This document shows positions 21,440-30,975 of a DNA stretch of 57,764 nucleotides, one piece after another (the stretch's first letter is position 1; the number at the start of each line of letters is the position of its first letter). Location of the stretch: contig NZ_JASZYG010000029.1 in the NCBI RefSeq assembly GCF_030317105.1, positions 1-57,764 on the forward strand, given 5' to 3'. The translations under genes were made by a program, and so were the position numbers. The notes beneath the pieces are model-generated. The model did no database searches and was not told the DNA's origin. It saw only the letters and a program-made list of their open reading frames with translations. The stretch is from Variovorax brevis. GTDB taxonomy: Bacteria > Pseudomonadota > Gammaproteobacteria > Burkholderiales > Burkholderiaceae_C.

Positions 21440-21802
21440 ATGTCTGTTGTTGCACTCGCCCCCGACTACACCGGCACCGTCGCTGACAGCGAAGACCGCT
21501 TCCACGGCAATCGCCTTCTCTACATCGGCTGGGAAGACCACCTGCTGTTCTGCTCGCCCGTGTGCCTGCTGCTGCCCGCCACGATGCCCTTCGGCGCGCT
21601 CCTCACCGAGGTGCTGCCCGGCGTCTACGGCAGCCATCCCGACTTCGAGAAGATCGACTGGGGGCAAGCGCAGTGGTTCGACTCGGGCCGGCCCTTCATG
21701 CCCGACCCGGCGAAGTCGCTGGCCGACAACGGCCTTGTCCACAAGTCCGTGATCCGCTTCCGGGTGCCCGGCCTCAATGGCATCAAGGGCTCGCACAGCT
21801 GA
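21440..21802 (+). CDS. dmpO: Phenol hydroxylase oxygenase gamma subunit DmpO (P4)
   Basis: 120 residues with the typical pattern FHGNRLLYIGWEDHLLFCSP and TEVLPGVYGSHPDFEKIDW. The small third subunit of the oxygenase complex. Follows dmpN by 32 nt with a good GGAG site. Confidence 0.95.
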   Translation: MSVVALAPDYTGTVADSEDRFHGNRLLYIGWEDHLLFCSPVCLLLPATMPFGALLTEVLPGVYGSHPDFEKIDWGQAQWFDSGRPFMPDPAKSLADNGLVHKSVIRFRVPGLNGIKGSHS

Positions 21803-21822
21803 ACCCGCGAAGGACGAACGCC

Positions 21823-22881
21823 ATGAGCTTCCAGATCATGATCGAGCCGCTCGGACAGGCTGTCGCCGCCCGCGACGGCCAGACGGTATTGGACGCCTGC
21901 CTGCGCGCCGGCGTGTGGCTGCCGCACGCTTGCGGCCACGGCGTCTGCGGCACCTGCAAGGTGCAGGTCCTCGAAGGCGAATGCGAGCACGGCGAGGCGT
22001 CGAACTTCGCGCTGATGGATTTCGAGCGTGACGAAGGAAAGATCCTCGCCTGCTGCGCGACGGCGCAGGCCGACCTCGTGATCGAGGCCGAGATCGACGA
22101 AGACCCCGACGCTCAGTTCCTGCCGCTCGAGGACTTCGACGCCGAACTGGTCGAGGCGCGCATGCTGACGCCGACCATCCGCGGGCTGTGGCTGCGCTCG
22201 GCCAGGCCCGCCGCGTTCCAGGCGGGGCAGTACCTGATGCTGCATGTGCCCGGCGTCGAGGGCGAGCGGGCTTTCTCGATCGCCAATGCGCCGCAGGAGG
22301 ACCTGATCGAGCTGCACATCCGCCGCGTGCCCCAGGGACGCGCGACGGGCTGGCTGCACGACGAGCTGCAGGTCGGGCAGACGCTGCGATTCACGGCGCC
22401 CAACGGCCGCTTCTTCGTGCGCAAGTCGGCGCGGCTGCCGATGATCTTCGTTGCCGGCGGGTCCGGGCTGTCGAGCCCGAAGGCCATGGTGCTCGACCTC
22501 CTGAACGAAGGCTGCGTGCTCCCGATCACGCTGATACACGGCGCGCGCAACCGCGAAGAGCTGTACTTCAGCGACTTCTTCGAGGCGCTCGCGGAACGCC
22601 ATCCGAACTTCAGCTACGTGCCGGTGCTGTCGGACCTCGCGCCGGATGCCGAATGGGCCGGCGCTCGTGGCCACGCCCACGAGGCACTCAAGGCGCACTA
22701 CGCGAACGACTTCCGCGGCCACAAGGCCTATCTGTGCGGACCGCCGCCAATGACCGAGGCCTGCATCGCGACCCTGATGCAGGGCCGCCTGTACGAGCGC
22801 GACATCTACACCGAGAAGTTCTTCACAGCCGCCGACGCCGCCAATGCAGCGCCGCGCAGTCCACTCTTCAAGGCGCTCTGA
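21823..22881 (+). CDS. dmpP: Phenol hydroxylase reductase DmpP (P5)
   Basis: 352 residues. Transfers electrons from NADH to the oxygenase. The N-terminal plant-type 2Fe-2S ferredoxin has CGHGVCGTCKV and a distal Cys in LACCATAQ. The FAD part has RAFSIANAP. The NAD part has AGGSGLSSPKAM and the C-terminal CGPPPMTEAC. The full set of cofactor motifs indicates a functional enzyme. Confidence 0.96.
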   Translation: MSFQIMIEPLGQAVAARDGQTVLDACLRAGVWLPHACGHGVCGTCKVQVLEGECEHGEASNFALMDFERDEGKILACCATAQADLVIEAEIDEDPDAQFLPLEDFDAELVEARMLTPTIRGLWLRSARPAAFQAGQYLMLHVPGVEGERAFSIANAPQEDLIELHIRRVPQGRATGWLHDELQVGQTLRFTAPNGRFFVRKSARLPMIFVAGGSGLSSPKAMVLDLLNEGCVLPITLIHGARNREELYFSDFFEALAERHPNFSYVPVLSDLAPDAEWAGARGHAHEALKAHYANDFRGHKAYLCGPPPMTEACIATLMQGRLYERDIYTEKFFTAADAANAAPRSPLFKAL

Positions 22882-22882
22882 G

Positions 22883-23224
22883 ATGACTGCAATCCCGTGC
22901 TTCTCGGTCGCCATCGGCAACACGAGCGAACGCTATGCCTGCCGCGCCGACCAGACGCTGCTCGGCGGCATGGAGCAGCTCGGCCGCAAGGGCATCCCGG
23001 CCGGCTGCCGCGGCGGCGGCTGCGGCATCTGCAAGGTGCGCATCGAGGCCGGCCGCACGCGCTGCGAGCGCATGAGCCGCAGCCACGTCAGCGCCGACGA
23101 GGAAGCCGAAGGCTACGTGCTGGCCTGCCGCGCCTACCCGCAGAGCGACCTGCAGCTGCGGGCGGTCGCCACGATGGCGCGCTGCATCGAGCGGCATCTC
23201 ACCGTTACCCATTCCCCCACCTGA
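22883..23224 (+). CDS. dmpQ: 2Fe-2S ferredoxin DmpQ (XylT-like)
   Basis: 113 residues starting 1 nt after the dmpP stop. Cluster motif AGCRGGGCGICKVRI with a distal Cys in VLACRAYPQ. In the family this ferredoxin reactivates catechol 2,3-dioxygenase by re-reducing its oxidised iron, in keeping with its position immediately before dmpB. Confidence 0.93.
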   Translation: MTAIPCFSVAIGNTSERYACRADQTLLGGMEQLGRKGIPAGCRGGGCGICKVRIEAGRTRCERMSRSHVSADEEAEGYVLACRAYPQSDLQLRAVATMARCIERHLTVTHSPT

Positions 23225-23249
23225 ACATCAACCACCGAAGGAGACTCCC

Positions 23250-24182
23250 ATGGCACTCACTGGCGTACTGCGACCGGGCCACATTCAACTGCGCGTGCTC
23301 GACCTGGAAGCGTCCATCAAGCACTACCGCGACGTTCTGGGCCTGATAGAGACCGCGCGCGATGCGCAAGGCCGCGTCTATTTCAAGGCCTGGGACGAGC
23401 ACGACCATCACAGCGTGGTGCTGCGCGAGGCCGACACGGCCGGCATGGACTTCATGGGCTTCCGGGTCGACTCGCCCGCCACGCTCGAGAAGCTCGCGGT
23501 CGACCTCGAGGCCAGCGGCCTGGCGACCGACATTCAGTGGATCGCCGCCGGCGAGCACCTGCGCACCGGCAAGCGCCTGCGCTTCACGATACCGACCGGC
23601 CACTCGATCGAACTTTTCGCCGAGAAGGAGAAGGTCGGCAACGGCATGCCCTACGAGAACCCCGAGATCTCCCCCGACGACCTGAAGGGCATGGCGCCCT
23701 CGCGCTTCGACCACTGCCTGCTGTACGGCGACGACCTGGACGGCACGATGAAGCTCTTCACCGAGGTGCTGGGCTTCCACGTGGCCGAGAGCGTGGTGGC
23801 CGGCCCCGAGCGGATGGCCATCGCCGCCTTCCTGACCTGCTCGACCAAGCCGCACGACATCGCCTTCATCCGCCACCCGGAGAAGAACAAGTTCCACCAC
23901 GTGTCCTTCCTGCTCGACAACTGGGGCGAGGTGCTCAAGGCGGCCGACATCATCACCAAGAAGCGCGTCTCGCTGGACATCGGGCCGACGCGGCACGGCA
24001 TCACGCGCGGCGAGACGATCTACTTCTTCGATCCGAGCGGCAATCGCAACGAGGTCTTCTCGGGCGGCTACGTGTTCTATCCGGACAAGCCGCCGCTGAC
24101 CTGGACCGACGACGAGCTGGGCCGCGCCATCTTCTATCACGACCGAAAGCTCAACGAGAACTTCCTCTCGGTGCTGACTTGA
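23250..24182 (+). CDS. dmpB: Catechol 2,3-dioxygenase DmpB
   Basis: 310 residues. Extradiol ring cleavage of catechol to 2-hydroxymuconic semialdehyde using Fe(II). Two-domain vicinal-oxygen-chelate fold with iron ligands His155 (SRFDHCLLYG), His216 or His217 (NKFHHVSFLL) and Glu268 (GNRNEVFSGG). The length is near the 307 of DmpB/XylE. Preceded by AAGGAG. Confidence 0.97.
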   Translation: MALTGVLRPGHIQLRVLDLEASIKHYRDVLGLIETARDAQGRVYFKAWDEHDHHSVVLREADTAGMDFMGFRVDSPATLEKLAVDLEASGLATDIQWIAAGEHLRTGKRLRFTIPTGHSIELFAEKEKVGNGMPYENPEISPDDLKGMAPSRFDHCLLYGDDLDGTMKLFTEVLGFHVAESVVAGPERMAIAAFLTCSTKPHDIAFIRHPEKNKFHHVSFLLDNWGEVLKAADIITKKRVSLDIGPTRHGITRGETIYFFDPSGNRNEVFSGGYVFYPDKPPLTWTDDELGRAIFYHDRKLNENFLSVLT

Positions 24183-24192
24183 AAGGCCGGAC

Positions 24193-25647
24193 ATGAGGCA
24201 TTACCTCAACTTCATCGGCGGCGAGTTCGTCGCCACGTCGAAGACCTTCGACAACCGCTCGCCGACCGACAACCGTCTGCTCGGGCGCGTCCACGAGGCC
24301 GGTGCCGACGACGTCGATGCCGCCGTGCGCGCGGCCCGTGCGGCGCTGCAGGGCGAATGGGGCCGCATGAGCGTGGCGCGTCGGGTCGAATTGCTGCATG
24401 CGGTGGCCGACGAGATCAACCGCCGCTTCGACGACTTCCTGCAGGCCGAGATGGCCGACACCGGCAAGCCGCATTCGCTGGCCTCGCATGTCGACATCCC
24501 GCGCGGCGCCGCCAACTTCAAGGTCTTCGCGGACATCGTGAAGAACGTGCCGACCGAGACCTTCGAGACCGCCACGCCCGATGGCGGCCACGCGCTGAAC
24601 TACGCGATCCGCTCGCCGCTGGGCGTGATCGGCGTGGTCTGCCCGTGGAACCTGCCGCTGCTGCTCATGACCTGGAAGGTCGGGCCGGCGCTGGCCTGCG
24701 GCAACACCGTCGTGGTCAAGCCCTCGGAAGAGACGCCGGCCACCGCCACGCTGCTCGGCGAGGTGATGAATGCGGTCGGCATCCCGCCAGGGGTCTACAA
24801 CGTGGTGCATGGCTTCGGGCCGCAGTCCGCCGGCGAGTTCCTGACGACGCATCCGGGCGTCGACGGCATCACCTTCACGGGCGAGACGCGCACCGGCGAG
24901 GCCATCATGGCCGCGGCGGCGAAGGGCGTGCGTCCCGTGTCCTTCGAGCTCGGCGGCAAGAACGCGGGCATCGTGTTCGCCGACGCCGACTTCGACAAGG
25001 CGGTGGCCGGCATCACGCGCTCGGCCTTCGAGAACTGCGGCCAGGTGTGCCTGGGCACCGAGCGCGTCTACGTGCAGCGGCCGATCTTCGAGCGCTTCGT
25101 CGCCGCGTTGAAGGCCAAGGCCGAGGCGCTGAAGCCCGGACCCTCCGAAGAACCCGGCGTGAACCTCGGCCCGCTGATCTCGCGCGAGCATCAGCAGAAG
25201 GTGCTCTCGTACTACCAGAAGGCGAACGACGAAGGCGCGACCGTGGTCACCGGCGGCGGCGTCCCGCAGATGACCGGCGCACTGGCCGAAGGCTACTGGG
25301 TTCAGCCGACGATCTGGACCGGCCTGCCCGAAAGCGCCGCGGTCATCCGCGAGGAGATCTTCGGCCCGTGCTGTCACATCGCGCCCTTCGACACCGAGGA
25401 AGAGGCCGTCGCGCTGGCCAACGCGACCGACTACGGCCTCGCGACCACGGTGTGGACTGAAAACCTGGGGCGGGCGCACCGCGTGGCGAAGCAGGTCGAG
25501 GTCGGCATCTGCTGGATCAACAGCTGGTTCCTGCGCGACCTGCGGACCGCCTTCGGCGGCGCCAAGGCCTCCGGAATCGGCCGGGAGGGCGGGGTGCACT
25601 CGCTCGAGTTCTACACCGAACTGCGCAATGTCTGCGTCAAGCTTTGA
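24193..25647 (+). CDS. dmpC: 2-Hydroxymuconic semialdehyde dehydrogenase DmpC
   Basis: 484 residues. An NAD-dependent aldehyde dehydrogenase that oxidises the ring-cleavage product to 2-hydroxymuconate (oxalocrotonate branch). Features: FELGGKNAGIV with the catalytic Glu, NCGQVCLGTERVYV with the catalytic Cys, and the conserved EEIFGPC near the C-terminus. 10 nt after dmpB. Confidence 0.96.
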   Translation: MRHYLNFIGGEFVATSKTFDNRSPTDNRLLGRVHEAGADDVDAAVRAARAALQGEWGRMSVARRVELLHAVADEINRRFDDFLQAEMADTGKPHSLASHVDIPRGAANFKVFADIVKNVPTETFETATPDGGHALNYAIRSPLGVIGVVCPWNLPLLLMTWKVGPALACGNTVVVKPSEETPATATLLGEVMNAVGIPPGVYNVVHGFGPQSAGEFLTTHPGVDGITFTGETRTGEAIMAAAAKGVRPVSFELGGKNAGIVFADADFDKAVAGITRSAFENCGQVCLGTERVYVQRPIFERFVAALKAKAEALKPGPSEEPGVNLGPLISREHQQKVLSYYQKANDEGATVVTGGGVPQMTGALAEGYWVQPTIWTGLPESAAVIREEIFGPCCHIAPFDTEEEAVALANATDYGLATTVWTENLGRAHRVAKQVEVGICWINSWFLRDLRTAFGGAKASGIGREGGVHSLEFYTELRNVCVKL

Positions 25648-25660
25648 GGAGTCCGCTGCA

Positions 25661-26485
25661 ATGAGCAATCCAGAGATCGGCCGGCGGGTGCGCACCGGTG
25701 GCTTCGACACCAACGTGCACGATATGGGGCAGGGCGCGCCGACGCTCTTCATCCATGGCTCGGGCCCCGGCGTCAGCGCGTGGGCCAACTGGCGACTCGC
25801 GTTGCCGGTGCTGGCGCAGGCGCGGCGCGTCATCGCGCCGGACATGACGGGTTTCGGCTACACCGACCGCCCACCGGGCCTCGCCTACACGATGGACACC
25901 TGGGTGCAGCAGGCGCTCGACCTGCTCGATGCGCTGGACCTGGAGCGCGTCGACGTGGTGGGCAACTCGTTCGGCGGCGCGCTGTCGCTGGCACTCGCGA
26001 TACACGCGCCACACCGGGTGCGCCGGCTCGTGCTGATGGGCAGCGTCGGCGTGCCTTTCACGATCACGCCGGGGCTCGACGCCGTATGGGGCTATACGCC
26101 CTCGTTCGAGAACATGCGCCGCATCATGGACGTGTTCGCCCACGACCGCGCACTCGTCACGGACGAGCTCGCGCAGCTGCGCTACGAGGCCAGCATCCGC
26201 CCGGGTTTCCAGGAATCCTTCGGCGCGATGTTCCCGGCGCCGCGCCAGCGTTGGGTCGACGCCATGGCGAGCCCGGAAGCGGCGATTCGTGCCCTGCCGC
26301 ACGAGACGCTGGTGATCCACGGCCGCGAAGACCAGGTGATCCCGCTCGCCACCTCGCTGACCCTGGCCGACTGGATTCCAAACAGCCAGCTGCATGTGTT
26401 CGGACGCTGCGGCCACTGGACGCAGATCGAGCACGGCGCCCGTTTTGCACGGCTGGTCGGCGATTTCCTCGCCGAGGCCGATTGA
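25661..26485 (+). CDS. dmpD: 2-Hydroxymuconic semialdehyde hydrolase DmpD
   Basis: 274 residues, alpha/beta hydrolase. Nucleophile in VVGNSFGGALS, acid in VIHGREDQVIP, and histidine in RCGHWTQIEHG; oxyanion region HGSGPGVSAW. It hydrolyses the ring-fission product directly to 2-hydroxypentadienoate, the branch needed for ketone products of methylphenols. ATG at 25661 fits the family N-terminus better than the in-frame start at 25628. Confidence 0.95.
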   Translation: MSNPEIGRRVRTGGFDTNVHDMGQGAPTLFIHGSGPGVSAWANWRLALPVLAQARRVIAPDMTGFGYTDRPPGLAYTMDTWVQQALDLLDALDLERVDVVGNSFGGALSLALAIHAPHRVRRLVLMGSVGVPFTITPGLDAVWGYTPSFENMRRIMDVFAHDRALVTDELAQLRYEASIRPGFQESFGAMFPAPRQRWVDAMASPEAAIRALPHETLVIHGREDQVIPLATSLTLADWIPNSQLHVFGRCGHWTQIEHGARFARLVGDFLAEAD

Positions 26486-26514
26486 TTCATCTCCACGACA
26501 CGACATTGCCCACC

Positions 26515-27297
26515 ATGGACACACCGCTCATCCACCAGCTCGGCGACGAGCTCCATGCCGCGCTGCGCGACCGCCAGGTCGTGGAGCCGCTCACCAGCCG
26601 CCACGAAGGCATCACCATCGAGGACGCCTACCATGTGCAGCAGCGCATGATCGCGCGCCGGCTCGAGGGCGGCGAGCGCATCGTCGGCAAGAAGATCGGC
26701 GTCACCTCGCGCGCCGTGATGAACATGCTCGGCGTCTTCCAGCCCGACTTCGGCTACCTGCTCGACGGCATGATCGTCGGCGAGGGGGAATCGATCGACA
26801 GCCGGACGCTGATCCAGCCCAAGGCCGAGGGCGAGATCGCCTTCATCCTGAAGCGCGACCTGATGGGGCCGGGCATCGGCAACGCCGACGTGCTGGCGGC
26901 CACCGAATGCGTCATGCCCTGCTTCGAGATCGTCGATTCGCGCATCCGCGACTGGAAGATCAGGATCGCCGACACCGTGGCCGACAACGCCTCCTGCGGC
27001 GTCTTCGTGCTCGGCGACAGCGCGGTCGACCCGCGCCGCATCGACCTCGGCACCTGCGGCATGGTGCTGGAGAAGAACGGCGAAATCATCGCCACCGGTG
27101 CCGGCGCCGCAGCGCTCGGCTCGCCGGTCAATGCCGTCGCCTGGCTCGCCAACACGCTCGGCCGGCTCGGCATCGGCCTGAAGGCCGGCGAGGTCATCCT
27201 GTCGGGTGCGCTGGCCGCCATGTTCCCGGCCGCCGCCGGCGACAACTTCCGCGTTTCGATCGGTGGCCTCGGCGGCTGCTCGGTCCGCTTTCATTGA
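26515..27297 (+). CDS. dmpE: 2-Oxopent-4-enoate hydratase DmpE
   Basis: 260 residues. Adds water to 2-hydroxypenta-2,4-dienoate to give 4-hydroxy-2-oxovalerate. Metal-binding region KAEGEIAFILKRDL and CFEIVDSRIRDWKI, with DNASCGVFVLGD. Homologous to the decarboxylase DmpH later in the operon, with which it forms a complex in known systems. Confidence 0.95.
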   Translation: MDTPLIHQLGDELHAALRDRQVVEPLTSRHEGITIEDAYHVQQRMIARRLEGGERIVGKKIGVTSRAVMNMLGVFQPDFGYLLDGMIVGEGESIDSRTLIQPKAEGEIAFILKRDLMGPGIGNADVLAATECVMPCFEIVDSRIRDWKIRIADTVADNASCGVFVLGDSAVDPRRIDLGTCGMVLEKNGEIIATGAGAAALGSPVNAVAWLANTLGRLGIGLKAGEVILSGALAAMFPAAAGDNFRVSIGGLGGCSVRFH

Positions 27298-27310
27298 AGG
27301 ACTCAAACCC

Positions 27311-28222
27311 ATGAAGAAGATCAAGTGCGCCGTGATCGGGCCCGGCAACATCGGCACCGACCTGCTGGCCAAGCTGCAGCGCAGCCCGTTGCTCGAACCG
27401 TTGTGGATGGTCGGCATCGACCCCGCATCCGACGGGCTGCAGCGCGCCCGCGAGACCGGGCTCAAGACCACGGCAGATGGCGTCGACGGCCTGCTGCCGC
27501 ACGTGGAGGCCGACGAGGTCCGGATCGCCTTCGACGCCACCAGCGCCTACGTGCATGCCGAGAACTCGCGCAAGCTCAACGCGCTCGGCGTGCGGATGAT
27601 CGACCTCACGCCGGCGGCGATCGGCCCGTTCTGCGTGCCGTCGGTCAACCTCAAGGACCAGCTGCGCAACGCGCCCATGAACGTCAACATGGTCACCTGC
27701 GGCGGGCAGGCCACCATCCCGATGGTGGCCGCCGTGTCCCGGGTGCAGGCGGTGGCCTACGGCGAGATCGTCGCCACCGTGTCGAGCCGCTCGGTCGGCC
27801 CCGGTACGCGCGGGAACATCGACGAGTTCACGCGCACCACGGCCGCCGCGGTGGAAGAGGTGGGCGGCGCTGCCAAGGGCAAGGCGATCATCATCGTCAA
27901 CCCAGCCGAACCGCCGCTGATCATGCGAGACACCGTGCACTGCCTCACGCAGGACGAACCCGACCAGGCCGCCATCACCGCGTCGGTGCACCGGATGATC
28001 GCCGAGGTGCGCAAGTACGTGCCGGGCTACAAGCTGGTCAACGGCCCGGTGTTCGACGGCAGGCGCGTGTCGATCTACCTCGAAATCGAAGGCTTGGGCG
28101 ACTACCTGCCCAGGTACGCGGGCAACCTCGACATCATGACCGCCGCCGCGGCACGCACGGCGGAACTGTTCGCCGAGGCGATGCTGGCCGGCCAGATTCA
28201 ACTCGAAGCCGTTTCGGCATAG
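27311..28222 (+). CDS. dmpF: Acetaldehyde dehydrogenase (acylating) DmpF
   Basis: 303 residues. Converts acetaldehyde and CoA to acetyl-CoA with NAD, channelling acetaldehyde from DmpG. Nucleotide motif VIGPGNIGTDLLAK at the N-terminus; catalytic Cys in VNMVTCGGQATIPM. 13 nt after dmpE. Confidence 0.96.
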   Translation: MKKIKCAVIGPGNIGTDLLAKLQRSPLLEPLWMVGIDPASDGLQRARETGLKTTADGVDGLLPHVEADEVRIAFDATSAYVHAENSRKLNALGVRMIDLTPAAIGPFCVPSVNLKDQLRNAPMNVNMVTCGGQATIPMVAAVSRVQAVAYGEIVATVSSRSVGPGTRGNIDEFTRTTAAAVEEVGGAAKGKAIIIVNPAEPPLIMRDTVHCLTQDEPDQAAITASVHRMIAEVRKYVPGYKLVNGPVFDGRRVSIYLEIEGLGDYLPRYAGNLDIMTAAAARTAELFAEAMLAGQIQLEAVSA

Positions 28223-28230
28223 GAGGCACC

Positions 28231-29274
28231 ATGACTCTCAATGGCAGGAAGATCACCCTCCACGACATGACGCTGCGCGACGGCATGCATCCCAAGCGCC
28301 ATCTCATGACGCTCGACCAGATGCGCCACATCGCCATCGGCCTCGACGAAGCGGGCGTCCCGCTGATCGAGGTAACGCACGGCGACGGGCTGGGGGGCAG
28401 CTCGGTCAACTACGGCTTTCCGGCGCACAGCGACGAGGACTACCTCGGCGCGGTGATTCCGCTGATGAAGAACGCGAAGGTCTCGGCCTTGCTGATTCCG
28501 GGCATCGGCACTGTCGAACACCTGCGCATGGCGCACGGGCTCGGCGTGCACACGGTACGCATCGCCACGCACTGCACCGAGGCTGACGTCTCCGAGCAGC
28601 ACATCGCGATGGCGCGCAAGCTCGAGCTGGACACCGTGGGCTTTCTCATGATGGCGCACATGGCCAGTCCCGCGACGCTGGTGAGCCAGGCGCTGCTGAT
28701 GGAGGGCTATGGCGCCAACTGCATCTACGTGACCGATTCCGCCGGCCACATGCTCCCCGAGGACGTGAAGGCGCGCATCGGCGCGGTGCGCGCCGCCTTG
28801 AAGCCTTCGACCGAGCTTGGCTTCCACGGCCATCACAACCTCGCCATGGGCGTCGCCAATTCCGTTGCCGCGGTGGAAGCGGGCGCCAATCGCATCGACG
28901 CCGCGGCCGCGGGGCTCGGTGCGGGCGCGGGCAACACGCCGATGGAGGTGTTCGTCGCCGTGTGCGAGCGCATGGGCATCGTGACCGGCGTCGACGTGTT
29001 CCGCATCCAGGACGTGGCCGAAGATCGCGTGGTGCCGATCATGGACCACGTCATCCGGGTCGACCGGGACTCCCTGACCCTGGGCTACGCGGGCGTGTAT
29101 TCGTCCTTCCTGCTGTTCGCCAGGCGCGCCGAGGCCAAGTACGGCGTGCCGGCGCGCGAGATCCTGGTCGAGCTCGGCCGGCGCGGCATGGTCGGCGGAC
29201 AGGAAGACATGATCGAGGACACCGCGATGACGCTCGCGCGGGCTCGCAACGAGATGCAGAAGGTGGCCGCATGA
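28231..29274 (+). CDS. dmpG: 4-Hydroxy-2-oxovalerate aldolase DmpG
   Basis: 347 residues. Splits 4-hydroxy-2-oxovalerate into pyruvate and acetaldehyde. HMGL-like TIM barrel with LHDMTLRDGMH near the N-terminus and the metal-binding GFHGHHNLAMG. The C-terminal part pairs with DmpF for acetaldehyde channelling. AGGAGG lies directly upstream of ATG. Confidence 0.96.
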   Translation: MTLNGRKITLHDMTLRDGMHPKRHLMTLDQMRHIAIGLDEAGVPLIEVTHGDGLGGSSVNYGFPAHSDEDYLGAVIPLMKNAKVSALLIPGIGTVEHLRMAHGLGVHTVRIATHCTEADVSEQHIAMARKLELDTVGFLMMAHMASPATLVSQALLMEGYGANCIYVTDSAGHMLPEDVKARIGAVRAALKPSTELGFHGHHNLAMGVANSVAAVEAGANRIDAAAAGLGAGAGNTPMEVFVAVCERMGIVTGVDVFRIQDVAEDRVVPIMDHVIRVDRDSLTLGYAGVYSSFLLFARRAEAKYGVPAREILVELGRRGMVGGQEDMIEDTAMTLARARNEMQKVAA

Positions 29275-30059
29275 AACTCGACCTCCACACCATCGCTTCC
29301 CTCGCCGAGCACCTGGAGAGCTGCGAACGCAACGCGAAGGACACGCCGAAGATCACCGACGAATACCCCGAGATGGACTGGGACGACGCCTATGCGATCC
29401 AGAACGAGATCCGTCGGCTCAAGATCGCGCGCGGCCATCGCATCATCGGGCTCAAGGCCGGCCTGACCTCGCACGCGAAGATGAAGCAGATGGGCGTGAC
29501 CACGCCAGTGTTCGGCTTCATGGCCGACAACTACGCGGTGCCCGAAGGCGGTGAATGCCGCATCGCCGAGCTGATCCACCCCAAGGTCGAGCCCGAGATC
29601 GCCTTCGTCACGCGCGCACCGCTCAGGGGCCCGGGCTGCCACATCGGCGCGGTGCTCGCTGCGACCGACTTCGTGCTGCCGGGCATCGAGGTCATCGACA
29701 GCCGCTACCGCGACTTCAAGTTCGACCTCAAGAGCGTGGTCGCCGACAACACCTCCGCCTCGCGCTTCGTGGTCGGCGGGCGCCCGCTGCCGGTGGCCGA
29801 GGTCGACCTGCGCACGGTTGGCATCGTGCTGGAGAAGAACGGCGAGCCGGTGGCCTTCGGCGCCGGCGCGGCGGTGCTGGGACATCCGGCCGCGGCGATC
29901 GCGATGCTGGCCAATCACCTCGGCGCGCGCGGCGAGGAGATACCGGCCGGCACGCTGATCCTGTCGGGCGGCATCACCGAGGCGGTCGCGGTGAAGGCCG
30001 GCGATTCGGTCACGCTCAAGGTGCAGGGCATGGGCAGCGTCGGCATGCGCTTCGCCTGA
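29271..30059 (+). CDS. dmpH: 4-Oxalocrotonate decarboxylase DmpH
   Basis: 262 residues. Decarboxylates 2-oxo-3-hexenedioate in the oxalocrotonate branch. ATG overlaps the dmpG stop (ATGA), implying translational coupling. Typical pattern KVEPEIAFVTRAPL and PGIEVIDSRYRDFKFDLKSV, related to DmpE. Confidence 0.95.
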   Translation: MKLDLHTIASLAEHLESCERNAKDTPKITDEYPEMDWDDAYAIQNEIRRLKIARGHRIIGLKAGLTSHAKMKQMGVTTPVFGFMADNYAVPEGGECRIAELIHPKVEPEIAFVTRAPLRGPGCHIGAVLAATDFVLPGIEVIDSRYRDFKFDLKSVVADNTSASRFVVGGRPLPVAEVDLRTVGIVLEKNGEPVAFGAGAAVLGHPAAAIAMLANHLGARGEEIPAGTLILSGGITEAVAVKAGDSVTLKVQGMGSVGMRFA

Positions 30060-30070
30060 AGGAGAAGGCC

Positions 30071-30262
30071 ATGCCATTTGCGCAGATCTATCTCATCGAA
30101 GGACGGAGCGAGGAGCAGAAGCGGGCGCTGATCGAGAAGGTCACGCACGCGATCGTCGAAGCGGTCGGCACGCCCAGGGAGAACGTGCGGGTCTGGCTGC
30201 ACGATGTGCCCAAGGAAAACTGGGGCATCGCGGGGGTCAGCGCGAAGGAGCTCGGGCGCTAG
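30071..30262 (+). CDS. dmpI: 4-Oxalocrotonate tautomerase DmpI
   Basis: 63 residues, starting Met-Pro so that Pro1 of the mature protein is the catalytic base. PFAQIYLIEGRSEEQKRALI and later RVWLHDVPKENWG are characteristic of 4-OT. Converts 2-hydroxymuconate to its 2-oxo form. Last gene of the operon. Confidence 0.95.
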   Translation: MPFAQIYLIEGRSEEQKRALIEKVTHAIVEAVGTPRENVRVWLHDVPKENWGIAGVSAKELGR

Positions 30263-30269
30263 CCGCCCG
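30253..30269 (+). terminator. Possible hairpin at the end of the dmp operon
   Basis: CGGGCG-CTAGC-CGCCCG, a 6-bp stem overlapping the dmpI stop; a TTTT run follows 10 nt downstream. The overlap with the coding end and the short T-run make it a weak candidate. Confidence 0.35.
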
Positions 30270-30398
30270 GACGGCGCTTTTGCGGGTCTTCGTCGCGAAC
30301 GAAGTAGCGCAGGAGCGGTATCTGGGATACTCCCCCATGGCAGACCCTGACCTCATTGCGTCGCTCAACCTGAAGTTCTTCTGGAAATACTGAAAATC

Positions 30399-30638
30399 AT
30401 GGATTGGGTCCCCATCGTCTTGATGACGTTCAAGGTTCTCGTGATCGGCACGGGCATGTTCTTTGCCATCAAGTGGCATTACGACCAAGGCAAGAAGGGG
30501 AGGGAGAACGAGAAGCCGGGCTCGGTGCTGCGCGCGGGCGGCAAGGTAGCCGCAATCTTCGTGCTGGCGCTCCTGGTCCTCTCGCTCCTCACCTTCGGCC
30601 TCGGCAGCCTGCTCGGTTTGGACTTGACCTTCCCATGA
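30399..30638 (+). CDS. Small two-TM membrane protein, 79 aa
   Basis: Two hydrophobic segments (VPIVLMTFKVLVIGTGMFFA and AAIFVLALLVLSLLTFGLGS) flank a basic cytoplasmic-looking loop (HYDQGKKGRENEK). It is not a recognised member of phenol pathways. Its codon use is less G/C-biased than the operon upstream. Function unknown. Confidence 0.6.
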   Translation: MDWVPIVLMTFKVLVIGTGMFFAIKWHYDQGKKGRENEKPGSVLRAGGKVAAIFVLALLVLSLLTFGLGSLLGLDLTFP

Positions 30639-30688
30639 TGGAAAAAGAATAGTCGACCGATATCCAGTGATGCAGCCCTCGATGAGCC

Positions 30689-30712
30689 CTGGAGGCCTGG
30701 AGGCCTGGAGGC
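30689..30712. repeat. Tandem repeat, CTGGAGGC x3
   Basis: Three perfect 8-bp units between the small membrane protein and the IS110-like remnant. Probably replication slippage at an element border. Confidence 0.8.
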
Positions 30713-30975
30713 TTTGTACTCGGGCGTTCTTGTTCAGGTCGCCCTGGACATTGGGCCCTGGTGCGTTCAAGTCGGCCGCTTGAGGTGGTCGACGACTGGA
30801 CCCTCCGTGCAGCGACGCAGTTGCTCGACCTCGAGCCCGAAGGAACAGCCGGCACCAGAGACAGGCTTGAGGGTGTTGATCCAACCAGTTTTGTCATCAC
30901 TTCCGAAAGCTTCGCAAACCAGTGCTGGGTGATTCCCTCCCTGAATGAGGTGCTTGCCGAAGGTCGAGAGTTCGC

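Noticed and set aside
19611..21455. 614-codon open frame opposite dmpM/dmpN
   Set aside because: Val/His/Leu-rich antisense frame without domains; dmpN is unambiguous.
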